A stretch of 64,000 nucleotides of DNA, taken from assembly GCF_001552255.1 (NCBI RefSeq), contig NZ_BCQV01000019.1, positions 1 through 64,000 of the forward strand, in the 5' to 3' direction. Shown piece by piece: positions 8,620-18,301 of this stretch. Position 1 is the first letter of the stretch. Every line of letters starts with the position of its first letter. Source of the DNA: Alicyclobacillus shizuokensis NBRC 103103. Its GTDB lineage: Bacteria; Bacillota; Bacilli; Alicyclobacillales; Alicyclobacillaceae. The notes under the pieces were generated by a model, which saw nothing but the letters and a program-made list of their open reading frames with translations, was not told where the DNA came from and did not search any database. The position numbers and the translations under genes are program-made.

Positions 8620-11040
8620 TTGAGCGCATACGGGGATGCACAAGAGCTGCTTCCGTTGTTGCCCCTGCGGGGATTGCTGGTCTATCCGGGAATGGTGCTC
8701 CATTTCGATGTCGGAAGGGACAGATCCGTAAAGGCGCTAGAGCGTTCCGCCGCGTCGGACCACCGGATGGTATTGGCTTCTCAGAAGGATGGCCAAATAG
8801 ACGATCCGTCCGCGGATGATCTCTATCGTACGGGTACCCTGGTGGAAATCAAGCAGTTAATGAAGCTGCCCAACGGGACCATTCGGGTGTTTGTTGCCGG
8901 GGTGCAGCGGGTGCGCATCGTCCAGTTTACGCGCGAGGACCCCTGGTTTGAAGTGCGGGTGGATACGCTAGTGGAACCTCCGGTGGATGCGACCACATCG
9001 GAGATGCAGGCGTTGATTCGGTCTGTGACCCAGCAGTTTGAACAATACGTCAAGCTGTCGAAAAAGATTGATGAGGATACATTCTCCACGGTCCTCGAGA
9101 TCGAGGAACCCGGTCGGCTGGCTGACACGGTGGCTTCTCATTTGCCGCTCAAGATCAGGGACAAGCAGGCGCTGTTGGAGACCATTGATGTCAAGCTCCG
9201 GCTGGAGAAACTGCTCGGCATCCTGTCTGACGAGCGCGAGGTTCTGGAGCTGGAGCGCGCCATACACCAGCGCGTGCGCAAGCAAATGGAACGCACGCAG
9301 AAGGAATATTATCTGCGCGAGCAGATGAAGGCGATTCAAAAGGAACTGGGAGACCAGAACGGACGGACAGCCGAGATTGAAGAACTGCGCGAGAAGCTTC
9401 AGCAACGGGCGCTGCCCGAAACCGTGAGACAGCGCGTGGAAAAGGAGATCGACAGGCTGGAGCGCATCCCTGCGGCGGCCGCCGAGGGGACGGTGGCGCG
9501 GACCTACATCGATTGGCTGCTGGCGTTGCCGTGGCTGGACACGGCCGAATCGGTCGTCGACTTGCGCAGGGCGGAACGGGTGCTGAACGAACAACACTAC
9601 GGATTGGAGAAGGTGAAAGACCGGATCCTGGAGTTCCTGGCTGTCCAGAAGCTGACTGATCAACAGCGGGGACCTATCATCTGCCTGTATGGCCCGCCTG
9701 GAGTGGGTAAGACGTCCCTCGCTCGGTCCATTGCACAATCGTTGCAGCGCCCGTTTGTGCGTGTATCACTGGGCGGAGTGCGGGACGAGGCGGAGATTCG
9801 CGGACACCGCAGGACGTACATCGGCGCCCTGCCGGGGCGCATTCTCCAGGGCATGAAACAGGCTGGTGTACGGAACCCTGTGTTTTTGCTGGACGAGATC
9901 GACAAAATGGCGAGCGATTTTCGCGGTGATCCGGCTTCGGCCATGCTGGAGGTGCTGGATCCCGAACAGAACCATTCGTTTTCTGACCATTACATAGAGA
10001 TTCCGTTTGACCTGTCGGACGTCCTATTCATCACCACCGCCAACGACATTTATCAGGTGCCCGGTCCCTTGCGGGATCGCATGGAGGTCATTCAACTCTC
10101 AGGGTACACCGAGTGGGAGAAGCTGCAAATTGCCAGACATCATCTGCTGCCGAAACAGAAACGGAATCACGCCCTGGCCGGGGACCGGCTGCGAGTAGGT
10201 GATGCGGTGCTTCAATCGCTGATTCGAGGCTACACACGGGAGGCCGGCGTGCGTCAATTGGACCGGCTGCTTGCCGCCGTTTGCCGCAAGGCTGCACGGG
10301 AAATCGCCGGTGGCGGGAAGAAACGAGTGGTGGTGAGCGAGTCCCTGCTACAGACTTATCTGGGACCGCCTGCGTACCGGTTTGGGCGAATTGAGGAGCG
10401 GGATGAAATCGGAGTGGTGACCGGTCTGGCCTGGACTGCTGCGGGCGGCGATACCTTGACCGTGGAGGTCTCGGTCGTTCCGGGGCGTGGTCAGCTGGTC
10501 TTGACTGGACATTTGGGCGACGTAATGAAGGAGAGCGCTCAAACCGCGCTCACCTATGTTCGCTCTCGCGCCCGAGTTCTGGATATATCCAGTGACTTTC
10601 TTGAGCGCGTCGACATTCACATTCACGTTCCGGAGGGCGCCATTCCCAAGGATGGACCTTCGGCCGGCATCACCATGGCCACAGCCATCGCGTCGGCATT
10701 GACCAATCGTCCCGTCTCCCGGCTTGTCGCCATGACGGGCGAGGTGACTCTGCGGGGACGCGTGCTGCCGATTGGCGGTCTGAAGGAGAAAGTGCTGGCC
10801 GCGCACCGGGCGGGCATTCAGACCGTTCTGTTTCCCAAGGAGAACGAGCGAGACCTGCGCGACATTCCGGATTCAGTGCGCAAGGACCTGACACTGCACA
10901 TGGTCCGACACATGGACGAGGTTCTGGACGCTGCGCTCATCCCGCCACCCTCGCGAGGCGAGGCTGCGTTTGACCCAGAGCACGCGTTCATTGCGTCCTT
11001 GGTTCAGGAATCTTCGGAGGGGGAGCAGACGCACCAATGA
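8620..11040 (+). CDS. lonA: ATP-dependent protease La (Lon/LonA)
   Basis: An 806-residue, full-length Lon. The N-terminal substrate-recognition domain spans about 1-200 and a coiled linker lies at about 205-265. Walker A GPPGVGKT starts near residue 357. The S16 peptidase domain has Ser681 in KDGPSAG and Lys724 in GLKEKVLA, with the same 43-residue spacing as the E. coli catalytic dyad. The start is TTG 8620 behind CGGAGGTGGG (8607-8616); the longer frame upstream has no ribosome site and an unlikely Arg/Cys-rich sequence. It degrades misfolded and regulatory cytosolic proteins. Its TGA overlaps the engB ATG (ATGA), indicating translational coupling. Confidence 0.96.
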   Translation: MSAYGDAQELLPLLPLRGLLVYPGMVLHFDVGRDRSVKALERSAASDHRMVLASQKDGQIDDPSADDLYRTGTLVEIKQLMKLPNGTIRVFVAGVQRVRIVQFTREDPWFEVRVDTLVEPPVDATTSEMQALIRSVTQQFEQYVKLSKKIDEDTFSTVLEIEEPGRLADTVASHLPLKIRDKQALLETIDVKLRLEKLLGILSDEREVLELERAIHQRVRKQMERTQKEYYLREQMKAIQKELGDQNGRTAEIEELREKLQQRALPETVRQRVEKEIDRLERIPAAAAEGTVARTYIDWLLALPWLDTAESVVDLRRAERVLNEQHYGLEKVKDRILEFLAVQKLTDQQRGPIICLYGPPGVGKTSLARSIAQSLQRPFVRVSLGGVRDEAEIRGHRRTYIGALPGRILQGMKQAGVRNPVFLLDEIDKMASDFRGDPASAMLEVLDPEQNHSFSDHYIEIPFDLSDVLFITTANDIYQVPGPLRDRMEVIQLSGYTEWEKLQIARHHLLPKQKRNHALAGDRLRVGDAVLQSLIRGYTREAGVRQLDRLLAAVCRKAAREIAGGGKKRVVVSESLLQTYLGPPAYRFGRIEERDEIGVVTGLAWTAAGGDTLTVEVSVVPGRGQLVLTGHLGDVMKESAQTALTYVRSRARVLDISSDFLERVDIHIHVPEGAIPKDGPSAGITMATAIASALTNRPVSRLVAMTGEVTLRGRVLPIGGLKEKVLAAHRAGIQTVLFPKENERDLRDIPDSVRKDLTLHMVRHMDEVLDAALIPPPSRGEAAFDPEHAFIASLVQESSEGEQTHQ

Positions 11041-11651
11041 AGATCCGCTCGCTCGCTTTCGAATTGAGCGCCGTGCGGCCGGCGCAGTGGCCGGCCGACG
11101 GATTGCCCGAGTTTGCGTTTGTCGGCCGCAGCAATGTGGGGAAATCCTCCCTGCTCAATCGGCTGCTGGGCCGGCGCCACTTGGCGCGCGTCTCCAGCAA
11201 GCCGGGGAAGACCCAGCAGATCAATTTCTATCGCGTCAATGAAAGATTTCGCTTTGCAGACTTGCCTGGATATGGCTATGCGGCGGTCGGAAAGGGTGAG
11301 CGGGCTGCGTTTCAGCGTATGATTCACACGTATCTGCAACAGCGCGATCCGCTCGTCCGCGTGCTGCACTTGGTGGACATCCGCCACCATCCGTCCCGCG
11401 ATGACCTGGCCATGCACCGCTGGTTGCTGGATCTTGGGGTGCCGGTGCTCATCGTGGCTACCAAGGCGGACAAGGTCAAGCGGTCTGAATGGGTGCAGGC
11501 CCCGACGCGAATTCGTCGCGAGCTGGATTCCCCCTGGGACGTGTTGTCTGTTTCCGCTGAGAAGAATATGGGCATCGATGCCCTGTGGGCGATACTGGAA
11601 GATGACTTGGGTGTCACGGATCGTCCATCCACGAATTCTTCGGACGAGTGA
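11037..11651 (+). CDS. engB: Ribosome biogenesis GTP-binding protein EngB/YsxC
   Basis: A 204-residue TrmE/Era-class GTPase. G1 is GRSNVGKSS (30-38), the G2 region is [14 protein letters not shown]3 is DLPGYGYA and G4 is TKADK. YsxC acts late in 50S subunit assembly and is essential in B. subtilis. The ATG overlaps the lon stop by 4 bases, as in other Bacillales, so the two are cotranscribed. Length is normal for the family. Confidence 0.95.
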   Translation: MKIRSLAFELSAVRPAQWPADGLPEFAFVGRSNVGKSSLLNRLLGRRHLARVSSKPGKTQQINFYRVNERFRFADLPGYGYAAVGKGERAAFQRMIHTYLQQRDPLVRVLHLVDIRHHPSRDDLAMHRWLLDLGVPVLIVATKADKVKRSEWVQAPTRIRRELDSPWDVLSVSAEKNMGIDALWAILEDDLGVTDRPSTNSSDE

Positions 11652-11657
11652 TGCGAG

Positions 11658-11666
11658 TGATATAAT
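11658..11666 (+). promoter_or_regulatory. Extended -10 promoter for the hem operon
   Basis: TGA-TATAAT (11658-11666) is an extended -10 element just after engB. The upstream TTCGGA (11639-11644, 16-bp spacer) is a poor -35. Transcription would start about 60 bases before hemA. Confidence 0.55.
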
Positions 11667-11730
11667 GGAAGGCGAGCAAAGGCAGGCCGTTAGGTCTGTG
11701 CCATATTCAAGAGAGATCTGGTGATTGGGA

Positions 11731-13149
11731 ATGCACATCCTCGGCCTTGGTTTGAATCACCGCACAGCCCCGGTCGCACTGCGCGAGCGGGTGAGCATCG
11801 GGGACGCCGAGTTGCCTGAGGCGTTGGCTGAGCTGTTGGAGCGAAGTACGCTGCTGGAGAGTGCCATTGTCTCCACTTGCAACCGCACCGAGGTCTACGC
11901 GGTGGTCAGCTCGTACAAAGCGGGCGAGGATTTCTTAATAACCTGGTTGGCCCGGCGGGCCGGGCTGGATAAGCCCGACATGTTGCAGCATGTCTATGTG
12001 TATCATGGGGCGGAGGCGGTTATCCACCTGATGGAGGTGGCCGCTGGGTTGGATTCGATGGTGCTGGGAGAAACTCAGATTCTCGGGCAGGTGCGGTTCG
12101 CCTTTCTTGCGGCGAAAGAGGCTGGCAATACCGGCATGATGCTCAACCGCATGTTTGAAATGGCTCTGCAGCTGGGCAAGCGGGCACAGACAGAGACAAG
12201 TGTTGGGCAATTGCCGGTGTCGGTAAGCTACGCGGCGGTGCAGTTGGCCCGCAAGGTGTTTGGCTCCCTGCATGACAAACGCGTATTGGTCATCGGCGCC
12301 GGCCAAACGGGAGAACTTACGCTGCAGCACCTGACGGCCCATAGTGCGAAGCGTCTGGTGGTGCTCAATCGCACGATGGAGAAAGCGGAGGAACTGGCGG
12401 CGCGTGTCGGCGCGACGGCGGTCCCGTGGAACGACCTCGAGCAAGAGCTGACCCGGGCTGACGTGGTCATCTCCTCCACGGGGGCATCGGAGCCGGTGGT
12501 CTCGTTGGATATGGTGCAGCGTGCGAGCGGACACCGACCACGGCCGCTGTTGCTGTTGGATATCGCGGTGCCCCGCGACATCGATGAGCGGGTGCGCGAA
12601 CTGGATAACGTGTACCTCTATGACATCGACGACCTGCAGGGTGTGGTGACTGCGAATCGGCGGGAACGGGAACGTCAGGCCGACATTGTACGCGGAATGA
12701 TTGCTGACAGCCTACAGGCGTATTCGCGCTGGCTGTCCGAGCAAGAGGTGGTCCCCGTCATCGCGGCCCTTCGAGCCAAAGGTGAGTCCATTCAGACGAG
12801 CGTGATGGAGAGCCTGCGCAACAAGCTTCCCGAGTTGGACGAGCGGGAATGGAAGTTGATTCACAAGCACACGATGAGCATCGTCAATCAGCTCTTGCGC
12901 GATCCGATTCGCAACATGAAGGAGTTGTCCGCCTATCCTGGGGGCACGAGGCATATGGAAGTCTTTGCCCGGCTGTTCGGGATTACGGACGAGGACCTGG
13001 CGGAGTTTGGGAAGCAGGTCATGCTGGAGACTGATGCGAACAGATCCGCCCGTTTGACCTTCGCTGATTTCGTCCAGCGATGGAGCGAATCGATGGCCAA
13101 ACCTGGCCGCGCCACGGCCGATTCCCCACTGCACCCCGTGCTCCGCTAG
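11731..13149 (+). CDS. hemA: Glutamyl-tRNA reductase
   Basis: A 472-residue enzyme that reduces Glu-tRNA(Glu) to glutamate-1-semialdehyde with NADPH, the first committed step of C5 haem synthesis. The N-terminal catalytic domain has the nucleophile Cys50 in STCNRTEVY, and GETQILGQV lies near residue 112. The NADPH domain has VIGAGQTGE, and a helical dimerisation domain ends the protein. ATG 11731 was preferred to the in-frame TTG 11725 because of distance from the weak GGTGA site. It heads hemAXCDBL in the same order as B. subtilis. In that organism HemX lowers HemA levels. Confidence 0.96.
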   Translation: MHILGLGLNHRTAPVALRERVSIGDAELPEALAELLERSTLLESAIVSTCNRTEVYAVVSSYKAGEDFLITWLARRAGLDKPDMLQHVYVYHGAEAVIHLMEVAAGLDSMVLGETQILGQVRFAFLAAKEAGNTGMMLNRMFEMALQLGKRAQTETSVGQLPVSVSYAAVQLARKVFGSLHDKRVLVIGAGQTGELTLQHLTAHSAKRLVVLNRTMEKAEELAARVGATAVPWNDLEQELTRADVVISSTGASEPVVSLDMVQRASGHRPRPLLLLDIAVPRDIDERVRELDNVYLYDIDDLQGVVTANRRERERQADIVRGMIADSLQAYSRWLSEQEVVPVIAALRAKGESIQTSVMESLRNKLPELDEREWKLIHKHTMSIVNQLLRDPIRNMKELSAYPGGTRHMEVFARLFGITDEDLAEFGKQVMLETDANRSARLTFADFVQRWSESMAKPGRATADSPLHPVLR

Positions 13150-13160
13150 GATGGTCGGCC

Positions 13161-13976
13161 GTGTCTAGCCTACGGCTTCTGTTCGACGCCTTGACGGTGA
13201 TCTACGCCCTGAGCCTCATGCTCTTCTTTGTGGACGCGATGCGGCCGCGCCGGCTCGTCAATCGAACGGCGCTGGTTTTGTTGTTTGGGGTGTTTGTGCT
13301 TGAGACGGTGTTGCTCTGGCAGCGCCTGTCGCCGTTGAAAAGGGTGCCTGTATACAGTGCCTTTGACTCGTTGCTCCTGCTGTCCTGGCTGATCCTCGTG
13401 GTGGCTCTGGTGGTTGACAGTGTCTTTCGTTTCGACTTGATCTTGTTTTTTGCCAATGCTGTCGGCTTCGTGCTGGTAGTCGTGGACCTGTTCGTGTATC
13501 CGCGGCCGCTGCCACACCCAACGGGGACGGGGGACGTATTGGTCTTACACATCGTTTTGGCGGTGGCGAGCTATGCCGCCTTTTCCTTTGCGTTCGTGTT
13601 TGCCGTCATGTATCTTGTGCAGGAGTGGTGTCTGCGGCAGCGCAAGTGGAATGGTTGGTATTTCCGGCTGGGTTCCCTGGAACACCTGGACCAGTTGACC
13701 TTTATCGGCGTTCTTGTGGGGTTTCCGCTGCTGCTGTCGGCGATGGTCCTGGGTGTCGTGTGGGGGGAACTGCGCTTGGGCCGCGTCCCCGTGCAGGACC
13801 CCAAAATCATCGCCACCATTGTGCTCTGGTTCATGTACGGGGTGTACCTCCTGCTGCGTGTGCGGCGCGGCTGGGGGGGACGCCGGCTGGCGTGGTATAC
13901 GGTGGTGTGTTTTTGGGGTGTGCTGGCCAATCTGGTCATTGTGGGCAGTTTCTCCTGGTGGCACAGGTCCCTCTGA
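13161..13976 (+). CDS. hemX: HemX, integral membrane protein of the CcsA/cytochrome c assembly fold
   Basis: A 271-residue polytopic protein with about eight hydrophobic helices and the CcmC/CcsA-like segment HIVLAVASYAAFSFAFVF. In B. subtilis HemX negatively controls the amount of HemA; the fold is related to haem-handling cytochrome c assembly proteins. GTG 13161 follows AGGATGG and lies 11 bases after hemA. A longer frame from 13080 overlaps hemA and has no ribosome site. Position between hemA and hemC supports the call; the molecular role is inferred from the family. Confidence 0.88.
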   Translation: MSSLRLLFDALTVIYALSLMLFFVDAMRPRRLVNRTALVLLFGVFVLETVLLWQRLSPLKRVPVYSAFDSLLLLSWLILVVALVVDSVFRFDLILFFANAVGFVLVVVDLFVYPRPLPHPTGTGDVLVLHIVLAVASYAAFSFAFVFAVMYLVQEWCLRQRKWNGWYFRLGSLEHLDQLTFIGVLVGFPLLLSAMVLGVVWGELRLGRVPVQDPKIIATIVLWFMYGVYLLLRVRRGWGGRRLAWYTVVCFWGVLANLVIVGSFSWWHRSL

Positions 13977-14040
13977 CAGGCGCCTGGGACGCGGGATCGC
14001 CGCGCACCCCATGCCAATTGCTGAGAAAGTGGGTGGGAAG

Positions 14041-14967
14041 ATGCCAACCATTCGTGTCGCATCGCGACGCAGCCAGCTCGCGATGACCCAGACCCGGTGG
14101 GTGATGGAACAGCTGCGGGCGGCACACCCGGACATCAACTTTGAGATTGTGCCCGTGGTCACCAAGGGGGATCGGGTGCAGGGAGTCAGCCTCTCACAAA
14201 TCGGCGGCAAGGGCCTGTTTGTGTCCGAAATTGAGCAGACCCTGTTGGATGGGCGCGCGGATTTCGCGGTGCACAGCCTGAAGGACGTACCGGCCGAGTT
14301 GGCTCCTGGTCTGACACTAGCCGCCATGCCTCGGCGTGAAGACCCGTCCGACGCCTGGATATCGCGCACCGGCGTGGGTCTCCATGAGCTGCCCGCAGGC
14401 TCGCGCGTCGGCACCTCCAGCCTGCGGCGTGCGGCGCAACTGCAAGAACTGCGGCCAGACCTGTTGATTGAACCTTTGCGTGGCAACATCGATACCCGTC
14501 TGCGCCGGTTGCGCGAGGGGGATGTGGATGCCATTGTGCTGGCGGCGGCGGGACTGGTGCGCATGCGGTGGGAGGCGGAGATCACGCTGCGCTTGCCGCC
14601 GAACACGTTTATTCCGGCGGTGGGACAAGGGGTGTTGGCTGTGGAGTGCCGTGAAGATGACAGCCCACTCCTCTCACTTCTGCGGTTGATTGCGGATGCG
14701 CAGACGGAAGCCGCCGCCACCGCCGAGCGCGCCTTTTTGGCCCGGCTTGGCGGGAGTTGCCAGGTTCCCATCGGCGCCTTTGCTTGTCCCAACGGCGACG
14801 GGCGGTGGCGGATGGTGGGGATGGTGGCCGCCGCAAGCGGCACCCCAATCATGCGCGGCACAGCCGTGGACGCCGATCCCCGCCGTCTGGGCATCCGGCT
14901 GGCGGAAGAATTGCTGGCGCGCGGTGCTGGCCCCTGGCTCGAAAGCGGGGCGGCCGTGCATGGCTGA
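14041..14967 (+). CDS. hemC: Porphobilinogen deaminase (hydroxymethylbilane synthase)
   Basis: A 308-residue enzyme joining four porphobilinogens into hydroxymethylbilane. Family blocks seen include ASRRSQLAMTQT at the N-terminus, FAVHSLKDVPAEL with the catalytic Asp region, and RGNIDTRLRRL. Cys240 in GGSCQVPIGAF holds the dipyrromethane cofactor. ATG 14041 follows GGGTGGGAAG closely; an in-frame ATG 14011 lacks any ribosome site. It overlaps hemD by 8 bases. Confidence 0.96.
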   Translation: MPTIRVASRRSQLAMTQTRWVMEQLRAAHPDINFEIVPVVTKGDRVQGVSLSQIGGKGLFVSEIEQTLLDGRADFAVHSLKDVPAELAPGLTLAAMPRREDPSDAWISRTGVGLHELPAGSRVGTSSLRRAAQLQELRPDLLIEPLRGNIDTRLRRLREGDVDAIVLAAAGLVRMRWEAEITLRLPPNTFIPAVGQGVLAVECREDDSPLLSLLRLIADAQTEAAATAERAFLARLGGSCQVPIGAFACPNGDGRWRMVGMVAAASGTPIMRGTAVDADPRRLGIRLAEELLARGAGPWLESGAAVHG

Positions 14968-15763
14968 GCACCTCCAGCCGCCCGCGTCGCCAGATCCCCA
15001 TCCGCTCACCGGGGTCTTTGTTTTGGTTACCCGCCCGCGCAACCAGGCCCAACCCGTCATGGAGCTGTTGCAGCGGCTGGGTGCGCGCGCTTGCTCCCAG
15101 CCGCTCATCGACATCGAACCGGTGGCCATCGCCGATGTGCAGATGATTGGGGCGGCTGTGGACACGTTTGATGCGGTGGTCTTCACGTCGCAAAACGCTG
15201 TTGCGGCCGTCCAGACGGCCGTCGCATCAGGCGGGGTGGAGCCTGCACGGTGGCCCACCGTCTACGCGGTCGGGAGTGCGACGGCCCGTGCGGCTGGCCA
15301 GTTGGCAGCGCGCGTGGAGGTGCCGAGCGGGGCGCGCGGCGCTCGCGAAGTGTTTTCTCAGCTTGCCCGCCGCCTGTCGCCGGGCAGCCGAGTCTGGTTT
15401 CCGCACGGCAATCTCACTCCTGCGGACGTGTACGATCCGTTGGTGCGGGCGGGGCATACGGTGGTCGACACGGTGTGCTATCGGACCACGACCATCCAAG
15501 TGCCGCCGGAAGAATGGCGGGTCTTTACAAATTTGAACGCCTGTCTCGCCGTGTTTTTATACAGCCCCTCTGCGGCGCGCGCCTTTCTGGAGCAGGCTCG
15601 CCCACTGCTGCTGGGGCAACGCCTGCTGTTGCTCGCTGTGGGGGAGACGACGGCCCGTGCCTGCGCGGAGTGCGGTCGGCCGGTCGATGCGGTGGCACCA
15701 CACCCGTCCGATACGGGTATGGTGGAGGCGTTGGTGCAGCTTCGAGCCAAGAGCAGCGGGTAG
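14960..15763 (+). CDS. hemD: Uroporphyrinogen-III synthase
   Basis: A 267-residue protein of the poorly conserved HemD family, with two similar alpha/beta domains. The start VFVLVTRPRNQAQPVMELL and the block FDAVVFTSQNAV are typical of domain 1. It cyclises hydroxymethylbilane with inversion of ring D. ATG 14960 overlaps the hemC end by 8 bases, and the ribosome site lies inside hemC (GGGGCGG). The longer open frame from 14690 only covers hemC in another frame. The call is secure through position as well as motifs. Confidence 0.93.
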   Translation: MAEHLQPPASPDPHPLTGVFVLVTRPRNQAQPVMELLQRLGARACSQPLIDIEPVAIADVQMIGAAVDTFDAVVFTSQNAVAAVQTAVASGGVEPARWPTVYAVGSATARAAGQLAARVEVPSGARGAREVFSQLARRLSPGSRVWFPHGNLTPADVYDPLVRAGHTVVDTVCYRTTTIQVPPEEWRVFTNLNACLAVFLYSPSAARAFLEQARPLLLGQRLLLLAVGETTARACAECGRPVDAVAPHPSDTGMVEALVQLRAKSSG

Positions 15764-15832
15764 GGAGGCACGCATGCGAATCCAGTGCTGCGCCCGCGGG
15801 TATCGTGGAAATTCGTGAGGAGGGAATCGACA

Positions 15833-16813
15833 ATGGAGACGTTTATTCGTCATCGCCGACTGCGGACGAGTGCAGCCATGCGCCGGTTGGTGCGGGAGTA
15901 CGAGTGGTCCCCAACGGACTTCATTTATCCTGTCTTTGTCCAGGAAGGATTATCGGGCCGCCATCCGATACCAGCCATGCCCGGCGTGGACCACTTGGGC
16001 CTGGAAGAGTTGCGCCGCGAGGCTGTGGAACTCTCGGAGCTGGGCATCCCGGGCCTCATCCTCTTCGGCATTCCGCTCGAAAAGGATGAACTAAGCTCAA
16101 GCGCCTACGCGGAGCGCGGAATCGTCCAGGAGGCCATCCGGGTGGTGAAAGCTGAGAACCCGGACCTGTTGGTGATGACCGACGTGTGCCTCTGCCAATA
16201 CAATCCGGCCGGGCACTGCGGCATCGTGCGGGACGGTGAGATTGTCAACGACGAGAGCCTGCACTACATCGCTCGCACGGCCGTGTCCCATGCCGAGGCA
16301 GGGGCGGATGTGGTCGCGCCGTCCGACATGATGGACGGACGCGTGGCGGCCATCCGGCGGGCGCTGGATGACGCGGGGCTGACCCAGGTGGCCATCCTGT
16401 CCTACGCGGTCAAGTATGCCTCCGCGTTCTACGGCCCCTTTCGGGAAGCGGCCCACTCGGCGCCTGCCTTCGGGGACCGGCGGACCTACCAAATGGACGC
16501 GGCCAATGCGCGGGAAGCGCTGCGCGAGGCGGCGGCGGACATTGACGAAGGGGCCGACATGCTGATGGTGAAGCCGGCACTGTCGTATCTCGATGTCGTG
16601 GCCAGGCTGCGGCAGCGGTTTGATTATCCAGTCGCGACCTACAACGTCAGCGGCGAATACAGCATGGTCAAGGCTGCCGCGCACAACGGCTGGATTGACG
16701 AGCGCGCCGTCGTGTCCGAGATGTTGACCTCGTTCAAGCGGGCGGGCGCCGATTTCGTGTTGACCTATCATGCGAAGGATGCTGCCCGCTGGTGGCGCGA
16801 AGAGCGTGGCTGA
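15833..16813 (+). CDS. hemB: Delta-aminolevulinic acid dehydratase (porphobilinogen synthase)
   Basis: A 326-residue TIM-barrel enzyme condensing two 5-aminolevulinates to porphobilinogen. Lys194 (AVKYASAFYGPF) and the Schiff-base Lys247 (LMVKPALSY) are present. The metal site is of the cysteine zinc type: Cys119, Cys121 and Cys129 in DVCLCQYNPAGHCG. ATG 15833 follows GAGGAGGGAAT. It lies 69 bases after hemD. The gene order D-B-L follows the pathway only loosely, but all genes needed from Glu-tRNA to uroporphyrinogen III are in this operon. Confidence 0.97.
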   Translation: METFIRHRRLRTSAAMRRLVREYEWSPTDFIYPVFVQEGLSGRHPIPAMPGVDHLGLEELRREAVELSELGIPGLILFGIPLEKDELSSSAYAERGIVQEAIRVVKAENPDLLVMTDVCLCQYNPAGHCGIVRDGEIVNDESLHYIARTAVSHAEAGADVVAPSDMMDGRVAAIRRALDDAGLTQVAILSYAVKYASAFYGPFREAAHSAPAFGDRRTYQMDAANAREALREAAADIDEGADMLMVKPALSYLDVVARLRQRFDYPVATYNVSGEYSMVKAAAHNGWIDERAVVSEMLTSFKRAGADFVLTYHAKDAARWWREERG

Positions 16814-16837
16814 GCGCTCGGGAAAGGGGAGAGCAAC

Positions 16838-18130
16838 GTGGCGGGAGTGAAATCACAAGCCGCTTTTGCCGAGGCGAAACGATGGATGCCTGGCGGAGTC
16901 AACAGTCCCGTACGGGCGTTCGCTGCCGTCGGCGGAGAGCCGTTCTTTGCGGAGCGCGGCGAGGGCGCGTACCTGTATGATATCGACGGACATCGCTACA
17001 TCGATTACGTTCTGTCCTGGGGGCCACTGATTCTCGGCCATACGCACCCGGAGGTGGTGCAGGCGGTGGTGGAGGCGGCGGCCAGGGGAACCAGCTTCGG
17101 CATTCCCACCGAGCTGGAAACGGAAATGGCCCGGATGGTCCACGAATTGGTGCCGGCCATTGAGGTCGTCCGCATGGTCAACAGCGGCACGGAGGCTACC
17201 ATGAGCGCCTTGCGCTTGGCGCGCGCGTACACGGGGCGCACCCACATCGTGAAGTTCGAAGGCTGCTATCACGGGCACGCCGACAGCCTCCTGGTCAAGG
17301 CCGGATCGGGCGTGGCGACCCTGGGGTTGCCGGATAGCCCCGGTGTCCCCAGGGCGACCGCGGAGGCCACACTCACCCTGCCGTATAATGACTTGGATGC
17401 GGCTCGGGATTTGTTCGCCCGTGAAGGCGAGCGGATCGCGGCGATTATCGTGGAAGGCGTGGCCGGAAATATGGGCGGAGTCCCACCCAAGCCGGGCTAC
17501 CTGGAGGGCCTGCAGAACCTGGTGCATGAGCATGGCGGTCTGTTCATTCTGGATGAGGTTATGACCGGGTTCCGGGTGGCGTTGGGCGGCGCCGCCGCCC
17601 GCTTTGACCTGCACCCGGACCTCATTACGTTGGGCAAGGTGATTGGCGGGGGACTGCCGGTCGGTGCCTACGGCGGCAAGCGGGAGATCATGGGGCTTGT
17701 GGCTCCGAGCGGTCCGGTGTATCAAGCGGGGACCCTGTCCGGCAATCCGCTGGCGATGGCGGCTGGACTGACCACCTTGCGCTGGCTGCGGCGGGCGGCT
17801 GCCGAGGGGCTGTACCAACGATTGGAGGACTACGGCCGGCAGCTGGTCGACGCGTTCCTCGAGGCGGGCCGGGAGCACGGAATTCCGGTATGGGGGCATG
17901 CCATTGGGGCGATGTTCGGGCTATTCTTCCACCCCGGTCCTGTCACCAATTTCCAGTCCGCGAAAGCGTCGGATGATGGGCTGTACGCCCGCTTCTTCCA
18001 CGCCCTGTTGCGAGCGGGAGTGTTGCTGCCTCCCTCTCAACTGGAATCCGGGTTTTTATCGGCCGTGCATGGGAAATCGGAGCTGTCTGCTACTCAAGAG
18101 GCTATCCATCAGGCCATGCGCGCTCTATAG
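16838..18130 (+). CDS. hemL: Glutamate-1-semialdehyde 2,1-aminomutase
   Basis: A 430-residue PLP-dependent class-III aminotransferase converting glutamate-1-semialdehyde to 5-aminolevulinate. The N-terminal [27 protein letters not shown], the [10 protein letters not shown] block with the PLP-binding Asp, and Lys267 in [15 protein letters not shown] are all present. GTG 16838 follows AAGGGGAGAG. It is the last hem gene, 24 bases after hemB, and is followed by a terminator, so it probably ends the operon. Confidence 0.97.
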   Translation: MAGVKSQAAFAEAKRWMPGGVNSPVRAFAAVGGEPFFAERGEGAYLYDIDGHRYIDYVLSWGPLILGHTHPEVVQAVVEAAARGTSFGIPTELETEMARMVHELVPAIEVVRMVNSGTEATMSALRLARAYTGRTHIVKFEGCYHGHADSLLVKAGSGVATLGLPDSPGVPRATAEATLTLPYNDLDAARDLFAREGERIAAIIVEGVAGNMGGVPPKPGYLEGLQNLVHEHGGLFILDEVMTGFRVALGGAAARFDLHPDLITLGKVIGGGLPVGAYGGKREIMGLVAPSGPVYQAGTLSGNPLAMAAGLTTLRWLRRAAAEGLYQRLEDYGRQLVDAFLEAGREHGIPVWGHAIGAMFGLFFHPGPVTNFQSAKASDDGLYARFFHALLRAGVLLPPSQLESGFLSAVHGKSELSATQEAIHQAMRAL

Positions 18131-18154
18131 TGGAGTGCCATCACGTTCCTGTCT

Positions 18155-18195
18155 GCCTGCGGTCCAAGGCCAGCGCCTTGACCGTGGGCTTTTTT
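18155..18195 (+). terminator. Terminator at the end of the hem operon
   Basis: An imperfect GC-rich stem (GCCTGCGGTCCAAGG paired with CCTTGACCGTGGGC) is followed directly by six T residues at 18190-18195. Confidence 0.75.
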
Positions 18196-18230
18196 GGGTT
18201 ACGCGCGGGCCGAAGCCGAGCCTGGCCACG

Positions 18231-18261
18231 GCACATAATGGTTTGGGCCCGGGCATACGGT
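18231..18261 (+). promoter_or_regulatory. Candidate sigma-E promoter for spoVID
   Basis: GCACATAAT (18231-18239), a 14-bp spacer and CATACGGT (18254-18261) resemble the sigma-E pattern (ATATT-like -35, CATACANT -10). It lies 40 bases before spoVID, a sigma-E gene in B. subtilis. Confidence 0.5.
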
Positions 18262-18301
18262 GGTAGAGAACGTATGCCAGTCGCAAGGAGGGAACCGGAC
18301 C